Both the position numbers and the translations under genes were made by a program. DNA of 17,673 nt from JACRJW01 sp964359095 (GTDB lineage Bacteria; Patescibacteriota; Patescibacteriia; UBA9934; GWF2-40-263). Location: assembly GCA_964359095.1 (NCBI GenBank), contig CAYHRJ010000022.1, forward strand, positions 1 to 17,673, read 5' to 3'. Numbering within the stretch: position 1 is the stretch's first letter; every line of letters starts with the position of its first letter. This document shows, piece by piece, positions 1 to 6,749 of this stretch. The notes beneath the pieces were generated by a model, which was not told where the DNA came from, searched no databases, and saw only the letters and a list, made by a program, of their open reading frames with translations.

Positions 1-18
1 TGGAAATAGGTTCGAGCT

Positions 19-27
19 TGGTACAAT
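19..27 (+). promoter_or_regulatory. Extended -10 promoter element ahead of the hydrolase gene
   Basis: TGGTACAAT matches the extended -10 form (TG, one base, then TACAAT with one mismatch to TATAAT). A -35 at 17-bp spacing would fall at the window edge and cannot be assessed. Transcription would begin near 34, giving a leader of about 45 nt to the ATG at 80. That leader contains a perfect 6-bp hairpin (ATGGTC/GACCAT, 59-73) just before the start codon. Confidence 0.4.
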
Positions 28-79
28 AAATACACCATTCGATTCACTTCGTTCACTCATGGTCTTCGACCATAAATAT

Positions 80-661
80 ATGAATCGCGTCTTTATTGTT
101 CATGGTTTGGATGGGTATCCAGAAGAAGGCTGGTTCCCGTGGTTGAAGGCAGAGCTTGAGGCTCGAGGGTTTGAAGTACACGTTCCACAATTACCTGAGC
201 CTGGGAGTCCGAGAATGAAAAATTGGGTGCCGGCACTTGCTGAGGCTGTTGGCTCAGCAGACGAGCAAACCTATTTTGTAGGACACTCGATGGGTTGCCA
301 GACGATCGCGCGGTATCTCGCGACTTTGCCGGAAGCGGTACAAGTAGGCGGCGCAGTGTTCGTGGCAGGATTTTTTAAGAGCCTTACAAATTTAGAAGAC
401 GATGACGAGGTGCGCGAGATTGCCAACGAGTGGCTGACCACACCCTTGGATAACGAAGTCGTGAGATCGCATCTCCAAAAAAGCATCGCCATCTTTTCTG
501 ACAACGATCCTTACGTCCCGCTTGAGAATCAATATATTTTCCGTGATGAGCTTCACTCAAGAATCATCATCGAACACGAGAAGGGACATTTTAGTGGGAG
601 CACAGGAACTGTGGAGCTTCCTATTGTTCTTCAATCTCTCTTGCAGATTGCTGACGGCTAA
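80..661 (+). CDS. RBBP9/YdeN-type alpha/beta serine hydrolase
   Basis: A 193-residue protein that looks like the small RBBP9/YdeN (DUF1749-like) branch of alpha/beta hydrolases; substrates in this family are mostly unknown. The oxyanion-hole region HGLDG lies at residues 8-12, followed by the EGWFPWLK segment typical of the family. The nucleophile elbow GHSMG puts the catalytic Ser at residue 70. The acid is Asp141 or Asp143 in SDNDPYVP, and the His is residue 170 in EKGHF, so the triad is complete. The length equals a full single-domain member with no lid insert or signal peptide, so it should be cytoplasmic. I chose the ATG at 80 because the homologous core begins there and an upstream ATG at 59 lies inside a hairpin; neither has a Shine-Dalgarno. 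The next gene starts 10 nt after the stop, so the two are probably co-transcribed. Confidence 0.85.
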   Translation: MNRVFIVHGLDGYPEEGWFPWLKAELEARGFEVHVPQLPEPGSPRMKNWVPALAEAVGSADEQTYFVGHSMGCQTIARYLATLPEAVQVGGAVFVAGFFKSLTNLEDDDEVREIANEWLTTPLDNEVVRSHLQKSIAIFSDNDPYVPLENQYIFRDELHSRIIIEHEKGHFSGSTGTVELPIVLQSLLQIADG

Positions 662-671
662 CCTATTTTGT

Positions 672-1031
672 ATGACAGAGAAAGAAGGACTTCCTCACGT
701 TGAATCAGATTTCGACAGGCTTCTCAAAAGTCGAGAGACGGGTGGTTGGAATTTTGTCGGTCAGGAAAAGTTAACGAGAACGAAGTTTTCAGCCGAGGCG
801 AAGTTTGAAGAGATCGTTTATCAAACAGAAGAATCAATCAAAGAACGTTATTTGGAACAGGCAAGACAACAGGATCCAGCGTCTGAGTTTGAGGTGGATC
901 TCGTGCTTGATGAGAGAACGGACAAGTTGCGCAAGCTGCGAAATCTATCTTCCGATGAAGAATACCAAGACCTACTTAAGAATCTTTTAGCCAAAGATAA
1001 ACACTACTTTGTTTTTGTGAAGAGAAAATAA
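672..1031 (+). CDS. Hypothetical protein, 119 residues
   Basis: I do not recognise this protein. The frame is open further upstream (to 522), but that stretch overlaps the hydrolase gene out of frame, so the ATG at 672, 10 nt after the hydrolase stop, is the sensible start. It is highly charged: a glutamate- and lysine-rich middle (about residues 35-75), a second charged helix around 80-105, and a basic C-terminus ending KRK. It has no signal peptide, membrane segment or cysteine. The composition suggests a soluble mostly helical protein. Tight spacing implies translation from the hydrolase mRNA, but gives no functional hint. It is real as judged by position and codon-like composition; its function is open. 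Confidence 0.6.
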   Translation: MTEKEGLPHVESDFDRLLKSRETGGWNFVGQEKLTRTKFSAEAKFEEIVYQTEESIKERYLEQARQQDPASEFEVDLVLDERTDKLRKLRNLSSDEEYQDLLKNLLAKDKHYFVFVKRK

Positions 1032-1051
1032 AACCGAGCTTGGCGCTCGGT
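1025..1051 (-). terminator. Rho-independent terminator of the DUF5680-like gene
   Basis: ACCGAGC (1033-1039) pairs perfectly with GCTCGGT (1045-1051) around a 5-nt loop. On the minus strand the stem is followed by a U-rich tract (TTTTATTT), directly after the stop at 1076. On the plus strand the stem also follows the gene ending at 1031 but lacks a good U-tract, so it is mainly a minus-strand terminator. Confidence 0.7.
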
Positions 1052-1075
1052 GCGTTTCCAGGGTGACGGATCGTT

Positions 1076-1591
1076 CTACCAACCGTGGTTGATGACTCCA
1101 CCGAAGAAGCGGTGGAGGAAGAGGGCTTCCTTTTGGTCGGGACGATTGATGGCTTCGTGTCCAGAGAAGTTGGTGATATCGCCGCTCCAGTCGCAGCCAT
1201 AGCGCCAGCCAAACTCTGCGTACTCATGCGGCCCACGTGGCTGGAACGTGTCACTTTTTTTACCGGCGGCAAGTGCGGCCTTGAGGAAAGTGAAGCAGTC
1301 ACGAGCAAGCGGTGCGTTTTGGTAGCTAGGCTTCATTCCACCAGCGTAGGACTGTGTCCATACAGGAATTTCGTAGCTCCAGACGACTTCCTGTCCGGCA
1401 GAGGTAAGGAAACCTGTGTAGGAGTCGCGATAGAGCCATGGTCCTTCGCGGTAGACGAGTTCTTTGAAACCCGGTTTGCGCTGAGTGTCACTTGGAGGAA
1501 CTTGTTCTCCATTGCCTGCGTAGGTTTGGAGCATGGCGCGGCCAAGGAAGCTGTTGAGGTCGCGAAGAAATAGAGGATCGAGAACGTTCAT
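1076..1591 (-). CDS. DUF5680-domain-like protein
   Basis: A 171-residue protein resembling the DUF5680 family, whose function is not established. The recognisable part is the N-terminal two thirds: a helix FLGRAMLQTYAGNG, then the conserved pattern ELVYREGPWLYRDSYTG, a strand containing EVVWSYEIPVW and the turn SYAGGM. The C-terminal part is rich in Trp, Phe and His (HEYAEFGWRYGCDW). It has no signal peptide or membrane segment. Two ATGs lie close together. The ATG at 1591 has a GGAG (1598-1601 on the complement) at 6-nt spacing, one of the few clear Shine-Dalgarno sites here, whereas the ATG at 1597 abuts it, so 1591 is preferred. The gene lies downstream of tRNA-His but is separated from it by a strong terminator and has its own candidate promoter. 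DUF5680 is also found fused to helix-turn-helix regulators in other bacteria; no such domain is present here. Confidence 0.75.
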   Translation of the reverse strand: MNVLDPLFLRDLNSFLGRAMLQTYAGNGEQVPPSDTQRKPGFKELVYREGPWLYRDSYTGFLTSAGQEVVWSYEIPVWTQSYAGGMKPSYQNAPLARDCFTFLKAALAAGKKSDTFQPRGPHEYAEFGWRYGCDWSGDITNFSGHEAINRPDQKEALFLHRFFGGVINHGW

Positions 1592-1608
1592 GTTCATCTC
1601 CGTAGACG

Positions 1609-1637
1609 TTCTTATCGGTTTCAAGCTCGTTTGTCAA
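1609..1637 (-). promoter_or_regulatory. Candidate promoter of the DUF5680-like gene
   Basis: On the minus strand a perfect -35 TTGACA (1632-1637) is followed at 17-bp spacing by a poor -10 TAAGAA (1609-1614). The start site would be near 1602, giving a short leader that still contains the GGAG ribosome-binding site. The -10 is weak, so confidence is moderate. Confidence 0.45.
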
Positions 1638-1648
1638 GATTCAGAATC

Positions 1649-1680
1649 AAAAAACCTTCCAGAACACTGGAAGGTTTTTT
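1649..1680 (-). terminator. Terminator downstream of tRNA-His
   Basis: CCTTCCAG (1655-1662) and CTGGAAGG (1667-1674) form a perfect 8-bp stem with loop AACA, flanked by six A and six T residues, so it can act in both directions. On the minus strand it lies immediately 3' of the tRNA-His gene. Confidence 0.9.
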
Positions 1681-1682
1681 GG

Positions 1683-1758
1683 TGGGGTGCCTAGTGGGAG
1701 TTGAACCCACGCTAGGAGTTCCACAAACTCCTGTGCTAACCGTTACACCATAGGCACC
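1683..1758 (-). tRNA. tRNA-His (GTG anticodon)
   Basis: A complete cloverleaf on the minus strand. A 7-bp acceptor GTGCCTA/TAGGCAC is preceded by an extra 5' G (1758) and followed by C73. This G-1:C73 pair is the hallmark identity element of tRNA-His. The D-arm is GTG/CAC. The anticodon stem is GGAGT/ACTCC with loop TTGTGGA, giving anticodon GTG. The T-arm is GTGGG-TTCAACT-CCCAC. The CCA end is encoded (1683-1685). A promoter lies just upstream and a terminator just downstream, so it is a single-gene transcription unit, perhaps also reached by read-through from the toxin-antitoxin operon. Confidence 0.95.
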
Positions 1759-1772
1759 ATGAACGCGAGACG

Positions 1773-1801
1773 AGGATATCAAAAACGAGGAATATGATCA
1801 A
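1773..1801 (-). promoter_or_regulatory. Promoter of tRNA-His
   Basis: On the minus strand TTGATC (1796-1801) is followed after exactly 17 bp by TATCCT (1773-1778) with an upstream TG (extended -10). The predicted start lies about 8 nt before the mature tRNA 5' end. It sits in the 51-bp gap between the vapC stop and the tRNA. Confidence 0.6.
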
Positions 1802-1809
1802 TGGAACGT

Positions 1810-2199
1810 TTATTCTTTCATTCGGCTCAAAAGGTCTTTGTCAAATGTCAGGATCTCGCCGTTGACTGAACGCGCTGATGCAAGAAGGTAGGCATCGACA
1901 AAATGTGAGCCTTTCAGAAAGTCGTTCCATAGATGTAAAAGAACATTCCGCTCTTCCACAACAAGCACAGGGATGGCCAAAAACGGTAACAAAGCAGTCG
2001 TGATGGCCTCTCGGGACAGTTTATAAAATGATTCCAAAACAAAAACGGTTTCTGCAATAACCATCGGTTTCACAATGATTTTTCGCTCGCCATCCCTAGC
2101 GCTTTTGAACCATTCGACGGCTTTTTTTTGTTGCGCCGCATTGTCACCGACCAAGAATCGAACAAGGACGTTTGTGTCCAGAAGCGAGGTTGTTGCCAT
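1810..2199 (-). CDS. vapC: VapC-type PIN-domain toxin
   Basis: A 129-residue single PIN domain, the usual size of VapC toxins, which are Mg2+-dependent RNases that cut tRNA or rRNA when freed from antitoxin. The four acidic positions are all visible: Asp8 in LLDTNVLVRF, Glu50 in VIAETVFVLE, Asp102 in HFVDAYLLA, and Asp120 (with Asp122 nearby) in ILTFDKDL. The active site therefore looks intact. The ATG at 2199 lies 3 nt after the antitoxin stop codon, which is the classic antitoxin-first coupling. No frameshift or truncation is seen. The RNA target cannot be read from sequence. The gene runs toward tRNA-His, which starts 51 bp downstream. Confidence 0.9.
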   Translation of the reverse strand: MATTSLLDTNVLVRFLVGDNAAQQKKAVEWFKSARDGERKIIVKPMVIAETVFVLESFYKLSREAITTALLPFLAIPVLVVEERNVLLHLWNDFLKGSHFVDAYLLASARSVNGEILTFDKDLLSRMKE

Positions 2200-2202
2200 A
2201 AG

Positions 2203-2448
2203 CTATTTGGATCGGCTACCCCACGATGCCGTACGAGCACTGCGGAGTTGTTTATCTGTGAGAACGACCTTGGACTTCAGACTTCCCGCCAGCGAGAGAA
2301 GATCCACCAAAGGTTCAAGGATCACTCGACCACCGACCCTATCCAACGTGACAAGAAATTTTGAATCTCTCTCAACATGAAGAGCCTTTCGAATAGAGTG
2401 AGGAACCGTAACCTGTCCCTTCTGTGTCATTGTAGTTGTATGGGTCAT
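2203..2448 (-). CDS. vapB: AbrB/MazE-type antitoxin partner of VapC
   Basis: An 81-residue protein with an N-terminal SpoVT/AbrB swapped-hairpin DNA-binding domain: the pattern TMTQKGQVTVPHSIRKAL (about residues 6-23), followed by a strand containing GGRVILEPL. This fold binds the operon's own operator as a dimer. The C-terminal half (about 45-81) is hydrophobic then basic, as expected for the toxin-wrapping segment of a VapB. I begin it at the ATG at 2448; a second ATG at 2430, directly before TQKGQVTVP, is also possible. Neither has a Shine-Dalgarno. The longer upstream open frame overlaps the terminator and promoter and is not coding. Its promoter and palindromic operator lie just upstream, consistent with autorepression. 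Confidence 0.88.
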   Translation of the reverse strand: MTHTTTMTQKGQVTVPHSIRKALHVERDSKFLVTLDRVGGRVILEPLVDLLSLAGSLKSKVVLTDKQLRSARTASWGSRSK

Positions 2449-2468
2449 AGGGATACGAATAGCTATAA

Positions 2469-2494
2469 GTATTACATTTATAATAAAGTAATAC
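2469..2494 (-). promoter_or_regulatory. Palindromic operator of the vapBC-type operon
   Basis: GTATTAC (2469-2475) and GTAATAC (2488-2494) form a perfect 7-bp inverted repeat with a 12-bp AT-only centre. It straddles the -10 hexamer, so a bound antitoxin dimer would block RNA polymerase. The spacing suits a dimeric AbrB-fold protein. The role is inferred from position and from the known autoregulation of such operons. Confidence 0.65.
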
Positions 2495-2508
2495 CGTTGC
2501 TTTGTCAA
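2480..2508 (-). promoter_or_regulatory. Promoter of the vapBC-type operon
   Basis: On the minus strand a consensus TTGACA (2503-2508) is followed after 17 bp by TATTAT (2480-2485, one mismatch to TATAAT). Transcription would start near 2473, about 25 nt before the antitoxin ATG at 2448. This is among the best sigma-70-type promoters in the window. Confidence 0.75.
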
Positions 2509-2512
2509 CGTG

Positions 2513-2542
2513 AAAAAGAAAACTCGCCGCGATGCGACGAGT
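2513..2542 (-). terminator. Terminator of the unrecognised 425-residue gene
   Basis: On the minus strand ACTCGTCGC and GCGGCGAGT (2522-2542) form a 9-bp stem with one G-T pair and an ATC loop, followed by TTTTCTTTTT. It begins 6 nt after the stop codon of the upstream gene and separates that gene from the toxin-antitoxin promoter. Confidence 0.85.
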
Positions 2543-2548
2543 CGTAGA

Positions 2549-3826
2549 TTACAGTTGGTTTTTCCACCAGTGCTCAAGCTGTTCCTTGAGACGTGGAGAG
2601 TCCCAGTCAACGCCGAAGCCTGGCAGACGCATGCTGGCGACTTCATCGTAGGGACCACGATGGTGCGGGAACCAGAGTGGGCCGAGGAACTCCATGGCTT
2701 GCCTGGCGCGGTAGAGGTCGTGATTCAACCCGTCGGTTGCCACATACGTATCTAGGTGATCTTGGATCGTGGTGACCAACTGTTCTGCGGAGCCGGCGAT
2801 CATGCGACCGTTGTCGGCACGATGGTAGCGACCGAGGGTCTTGAGATCCCAGTACGTTTCGTGTCTATGCGGATTTGGATTGGGAGGGTCTGGGGACACC
2901 ACGAGCGGTGATTGCCAGAGCGTTTTGTGCGTGTGGTCGTGGAAGACTCGAGCGTCATCGCGCGTGGCTAAACGCAATTCGTTTCCAGTTTGGTGCACAG
3001 CGACCACGACATATTTCCATCCGCGTCGGTCACCTGTTGGCCGACCGCGTTCTAGTTTCAGTAGAGTAGAGAGCAGCCGCTTGCGTCGATTCCCAACGTA
3101 GACGATGTAGTTTTTTTCACCCAGATTCGTGACACGAGACGGGAGCAACTCTTCCTTGATGTTTGTTTCCAAATGTCGTCGTTCCCGAGCCCTGCGTTTG
3201 GCTTGTCGATGTGTGCGGAACAGTTCCAAGTTCTCACTTCTGTTGGCACGTGCTGAATTGAGTCCAGCGATGAGCCACAGATCTACCGACTCGTCGGGGA
3301 CGAACAAGCGTTCCCATGTAAGTTGATCGATCGATGAGAGATCATCTGCGACCGCGGATTCCTCGTCTGCTGTTTCGATCGCGAAGAGTTGGAGGGCGAT
3401 CCCTAACTGTCGCTTGGCTTCGAAATTTCGTCGACGTTCAAGCGATGAGGGATTGTGGCCAGGATCCGAAGTTGCCAGTTTGAGCATCTGGATCGTGTCC
3501 AGGCAATTGGCGACCGAATTGTGCGCTGGCAGACGCTCTGCGAAGGTTCGGAAGTAGGTGGCAATGACATGCTCCACCATGTCCATGGCTGTACGCAGGT
3601 ACTCGGTCATGCGTCGGTAGAACTCGCGTGCGCCGCTCGCCGTGGCAATGCCGTGTGGGTTTCGGTGCGTCTCCACATAGGCGAAGTAGAGGGATTCACG
3701 TTCAGGATAGCCTCTGCTGCAGAAGTCGTTGAACGACAGACCCATCGCATGAATGAGCTGGAATTCCTCGGGAAGGCTGCGAAAAATGAGAGCTTGGTCA
3801 GGATAGAAGATCTTCTGGGTTGGCAT
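2549..3826 (-). CDS. Unrecognised 425-residue protein
   Basis: I do not recognise a family. From the ATG at 3826 the protein has three parts: an N-terminal mostly helical region (about 1-190), a strongly basic linker (about 203-218, RQAKRRARERRH), and a C-terminal region (about 235-425). The last contains a strand-rich stretch KYVVVAVH, a histidine cluster VFHDHTHKTLW, a proline-rich turn SPDPPNPNPHRHE, then GRYHRADNGRMIAGSAEQ and a Trp/His-rich end. It has no signal peptide or membrane segment. The frame stays open to an ATG at 3967, but those extra 47 residues look non-coding in composition, and a candidate promoter (TTGACC 3871-3876, TTAACT 3848-3853, 17-bp spacing) lies inside them, so I favour 3826. 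Hand counts suggest higher GC than polA (37 of 60 at 2581-2640 against 22 of 60 at 4381-4440). It is followed by its own terminator and transcribed divergently from polA. Confidence 0.7.
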   Translation of the reverse strand: MPTQKIFYPDQALIFRSLPEEFQLIHAMGLSFNDFCSRGYPERESLYFAYVETHRNPHGIATASGAREFYRRMTEYLRTAMDMVEHVIATYFRTFAERLPAHNSVANCLDTIQMLKLATSDPGHNPSSLERRRNFEAKRQLGIALQLFAIETADEESAVADDLSSIDQLTWERLFVPDESVDLWLIAGLNSARANRSENLELFRTHRQAKRRARERRHLETNIKEELLPSRVTNLGEKNYIVYVGNRRKRLLSTLLKLERGRPTGDRRGWKYVVVAVHQTGNELRLATRDDARVFHDHTHKTLWQSPLVVSPDPPNPNPHRHETYWDLKTLGRYHRADNGRMIAGSAEQLVTTIQDHLDTYVATDGLNHDLYRARQAMEFLGPLWFPHHRGPYDEVASMRLPGFGVDWDSPRLKEQLEHWWKNQL

Positions 3827-4064
3827 GTCAGTCTCGCCCCGTATGAGAGTTAACCAGAGTGTGCTGTTTTGGTCAATTTTGGCTGAGTTGAGCGAGCAAG
3901 AGTTATCCACCCACTCAAGGCTTGGCGGTAATTTGGTGCTGAGATAGTATTGCGCCCGTTCGCTCATTGGGCGACCACAGGCAGCAATTGGCTATCGAAA
4001 GCCCGATCAAATAATTCAACAACTCGTTGCGTTAAAAGCTGGAGACTAAATTTGAAAAGCCTCA

Positions 4065-4095
4065 TTGTCAGTGAGGCTGTGAAATGCGGTACACT
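4065..4095 (+). promoter_or_regulatory. Candidate polA promoter giving a near-leaderless mRNA
   Basis: TACACT (4090-4095) lies 8 nt before the polA ATG. A TTGTCA (4065-4070) sits 19 bp upstream of it, which is long. Transcription would start at or within about 2 nt of the ATG. The candidate -35 lies in the loop of a perfect 7-bp inverted repeat (AGCCTCA 4058-4064, TGAGGCT 4072-4078), which could bind a regulator; no U-tract follows it on the plus strand. Confidence 0.4.
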
Positions 4096-4103
4096 GTTAC
4101 CGT

Positions 4104-6734
4104 ATGGACAAACCAACTTTCCTCCTTCTGGACGGCAATGCGCTCCTGCACCGTGCATGGCATGCGATTCCGCCTCTCACAACGAAGGACGGTTTAGTAG
4201 TGAATGCGGCGTACGGGTTTTCGATGGTTGTCGAGAAGATGATCGAGCGATACAAACCTGATTACATGGCTGTGGCGTGGGATCTGCCTGGCGAGACGTT
4301 TCGTCACAAGCTGTATCCAGAGTACAAAGGACAGCGAGAGAAAAAGGAACAGGAATTGTATGATCAGATTCCTATTATCCAAAATATTTTGACGGCGTTT
4401 TACATTCCGTCTGTGTCTGTAGAAAATTATGAGGCAGATGATGTGATTGGAACGCTTGCTCACGAAGCCGCGGACAAAAATATTCAGACGTTGATAGTGA
4501 CAGGAGACCTGGATGCGCTTCAGCTTGTGGATGACAACACGCGTGTTTTATTTTTTCAAAAAGGGATTAGTGAGACAAAATTGTATGATGAGGCGGCTGT
4601 GATCGAACGCTACGGACTCTCGTCTTCTCAACTCATCGACTATAAAGCGTTGCGTGGCGACCCGAGTGATAACCTCCCTGGTATTGTTGGAATTGGCGAG
4701 AAAACGGCGACAGATTTGCTTGTTCGTTATCAGAGCATCGAAGGGATCTATGAGGCGTTACCTCAGATCGAGGAAAAATTTGCGAAAAAATTGCGAGGAC
4801 AAGAAGAACAAGTCGAGGTGTCGAAAGTTTTGATGACGATTGTCTGCGATGTAAAAACCGGTTTTGAATTTACTGAGGCTAAACGAAAAGAACCGGACCT
4901 CCAAAAACTCTTGCCGTTATATCGCGATTTGGAGTTTCGGACGCTTTTGAAAAAACATACCGAGCCACTGTCGAGCTTTGATTCCCTTTCTCGACCAATC
5001 TCTCTGGACAAGAAAAAAATCTCGATCAAAATTCTCAAGAGTGCTGGGGGAATCGAAAAATCGTTTAGCTCAGGATCCACGATCGGTGTGTTGATCGCAC
5101 AGCAGGCGCCGAATTTGTTTGGAGCAACGCTTGCGGCTGCCGCACTTTCAGACGGAGAACAAGCGGTTGTTATCATGAATCCATCCAAGGAAGCCCTTGT
5201 GGAAATTCGAAAGGTTCTCTCGGGCGCGGCTATGATCATATCTCATGATCTCAAACGTCTGATGCACCAGTTGGGTGATCCCGTCACCACACACTCATTT
5301 GATACGATGATCGCTTCCTATTTGCTCCATGCTGGGACACGTGTTCATGATCTTACCTCTGTTGCACACAAAGCTCTTGGTCGAGCGATTCCCGATGTTC
5401 CTCTTACGTTTGCCAAAGAAAAAGATTACGAGACGCTTGGCTCTGTTGTAGCTCTGCTTCCAGAGCTTGCGAACAAAATGCGCGATGCACTCGATGCGGT
5501 GAGTCTCACAAAAATTTTTGACGAAATCGAAATGCCACTCATCCCTGTGCTCTTCCAGATGGAGCATGAGGGCGTTCAACTTAATTCACAGAGTCTTGCT
5601 GCGTTTTCTTTGATACTCAAAGATCGTATTGACGAGTTAACGGACAAGATCCACAAAGCCGCCGGCGTAGAGTTCAATGTTAACTCCCCTTCTCAACTTG
5701 CAGAGGTCTTGTTTGAGACGATGAAGCTGCCGACTAAGGGTATTAAAAAAACAAAATCAGGATTCTCCACGGCCGCGCCAGAGTTTGAGAAGTTGTGGGA
5801 CGTTCATGAGATTATTCCCATGTTGTCTGAATATAGAGAGCTCACCAAATTGCAATCGACGTATGTGGAAGCTCTGCCAAAGTTGGTTCACAAAGACGGT
5901 CGTGTGCACACGAGCTACAACCAAACCGTAGCTGCAACAGGACGCCTTTCTTCGTCTGATCCAAACTTGCAAAACATTCCGATCAAAACAGAACTCGGTC
6001 GCGAGATCCGCAAAGCATTTGTGGCGCCCAATGGAAAACGTCTTCTTGCGCTCGATTATTCTCAGATTGAATTGCGTTTGGCTGCCGTGATCGCCCGTGA
6101 CAAACCGTTCATCACGGCTTTTCAAGAAGGTGCTGACATTCACACACGCACTGCTGCTGAGGTCTGGGGTGTTGCCGAGGATCAGGTAACAAAAGATCAG
6201 CGCCGTGCAGCCAAGGCGATCAACTTTGGGATTTTGTACGGCATGGGACCACGTTCACTTTCTCGTTCGACTGGGCTCACGATGGAAGAGGCAAAACAGT
6301 TCATCGGTCGTTACTTTGAAATTCATCACGCGATTCGCGATTATCTCGATGAGACAAAACTTAAGGCTCACACAGACGGTTATGTCGAAACTCTGTTTGG
6401 CCGTCGGCGATATTTACCAGAGATTCAATCTGGTGTCCCTTTGTTGGTGGCTTCTGCCGAGCGCATGGCGATCAATATGCCTGTTCAAGGGACAGCGGCA
6501 GACATCATGAAAATGGCAATGCTGCGCGTGGATGGCTGGCTTTCAAAAAGTCAGTGGCCTGCCAAGATGTTGTTGCAGGTGCATGACGAATTGGTTCTGG
6601 AGTGTGATAAAGATGCCGTTGAGGTCGTGGCCAAAGGAGTGAAAGAAATGATGGAAAGCGTGGCGAGTTTTGAGGTACAGCTCATGGTGGAAGTCGAGTC
6701 AGGAAAAAATTGGGGAGAGATGGAGTCTTTGTGA
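4104..6734 (+). CDS. polA: DNA polymerase I
   Basis: The 876-residue protein has the full three-part PolA layout. Residues 1-290 are the 5' nuclease used to remove RNA primers, with acidic metal ligands at Asp10, the EADD cluster (110-113), GDLD (134-137) and the helix-hairpin-helix GIVGIGEKTA (193-202). Residues about 300-470 correspond to the 3'-5' exonuclease fold. The DxE of motif Exo I is absent (GVLIAQQ at that place), and the Exo II and Exo III acids are not recognisable either, so proofreading is probably lost, as in Taq and Bacillus PolA. Residues about 480-876 are the polymerase: motif A DYSQIELR (Asp651), motif B RRAAKAINFGILYG (699-712, with Phe708 at the dNTP-sugar discrimination site) and motif C QVHDELVLE (Asp828). 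No Shine-Dalgarno precedes the ATG. holA begins 15 nt after the stop. Confidence 0.97.
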   Translation: MDKPTFLLLDGNALLHRAWHAIPPLTTKDGLVVNAAYGFSMVVEKMIERYKPDYMAVAWDLPGETFRHKLYPEYKGQREKKEQELYDQIPIIQNILTAFYIPSVSVENYEADDVIGTLAHEAADKNIQTLIVTGDLDALQLVDDNTRVLFFQKGISETKLYDEAAVIERYGLSSSQLIDYKALRGDPSDNLPGIVGIGEKTATDLLVRYQSIEGIYEALPQIEEKFAKKLRGQEEQVEVSKVLMTIVCDVKTGFEFTEAKRKEPDLQKLLPLYRDLEFRTLLKKHTEPLSSFDSLSRPISLDKKKISIKILKSAGGIEKSFSSGSTIGVLIAQQAPNLFGATLAAAALSDGEQAVVIMNPSKEALVEIRKVLSGAAMIISHDLKRLMHQLGDPVTTHSFDTMIASYLLHAGTRVHDLTSVAHKALGRAIPDVPLTFAKEKDYETLGSVVALLPELANKMRDALDAVSLTKIFDEIEMPLIPVLFQMEHEGVQLNSQSLAAFSLILKDRIDELTDKIHKAAGVEFNVNSPSQLAEVLFETMKLPTKGIKKTKSGFSTAAPEFEKLWDVHEIIPMLSEYRELTKLQSTYVEALPKLVHKDGRVHTSYNQTVAATGRLSSSDPNLQNIPIKTELGREIRKAFVAPNGKRLLALDYSQIELRLAAVIARDKPFITAFQEGADIHTRTAAEVWGVAEDQVTKDQRRAAKAINFGILYGMGPRSLSRSTGLTMEEAKQFIGRYFEIHHAIRDYLDETKLKAHTDGYVETLFGRRRYLPEIQSGVPLLVASAERMAINMPVQGTAADIMKMAMLRVDGWLSKSQWPAKMLLQVHDELVLECDKDAVEVVAKGVKEMMESVASFEVQLMVEVESGKNWGEMESL

Positions 6735-6740
6735 TATGCT
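6732..6740 (+). promoter_or_regulatory. Extended -10 element ahead of holA, overlapping the polA stop
   Basis: TGATATGCT is a TGn extended -10 (TATGCT at 6735-6740), and its TGA is the polA stop codon. The holA ATG follows 9 nt later, which predicts a leader of only about 2-3 nt. No -35 is visible, as is acceptable for an extended -10. It could supplement read-through from polA. Confidence 0.4.
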
Positions 6741-6749
6741 CGTGGCACT

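Noticed and set aside
1085..1573. Plus-strand open frame (162 codons) opposite the DUF5680-like gene
   Set aside because: The minus strand carries the recognisable family pattern, a Shine-Dalgarno, a promoter candidate and a terminator. The plus-strand frame has none of these.
2203..2658. Long version of the antitoxin starting at 2658
   Set aside because: The extra 70 codons overlap the end of the upstream gene, its terminator, and the promoter and operator. The AbrB-like fold starts after the ATG at 2448.
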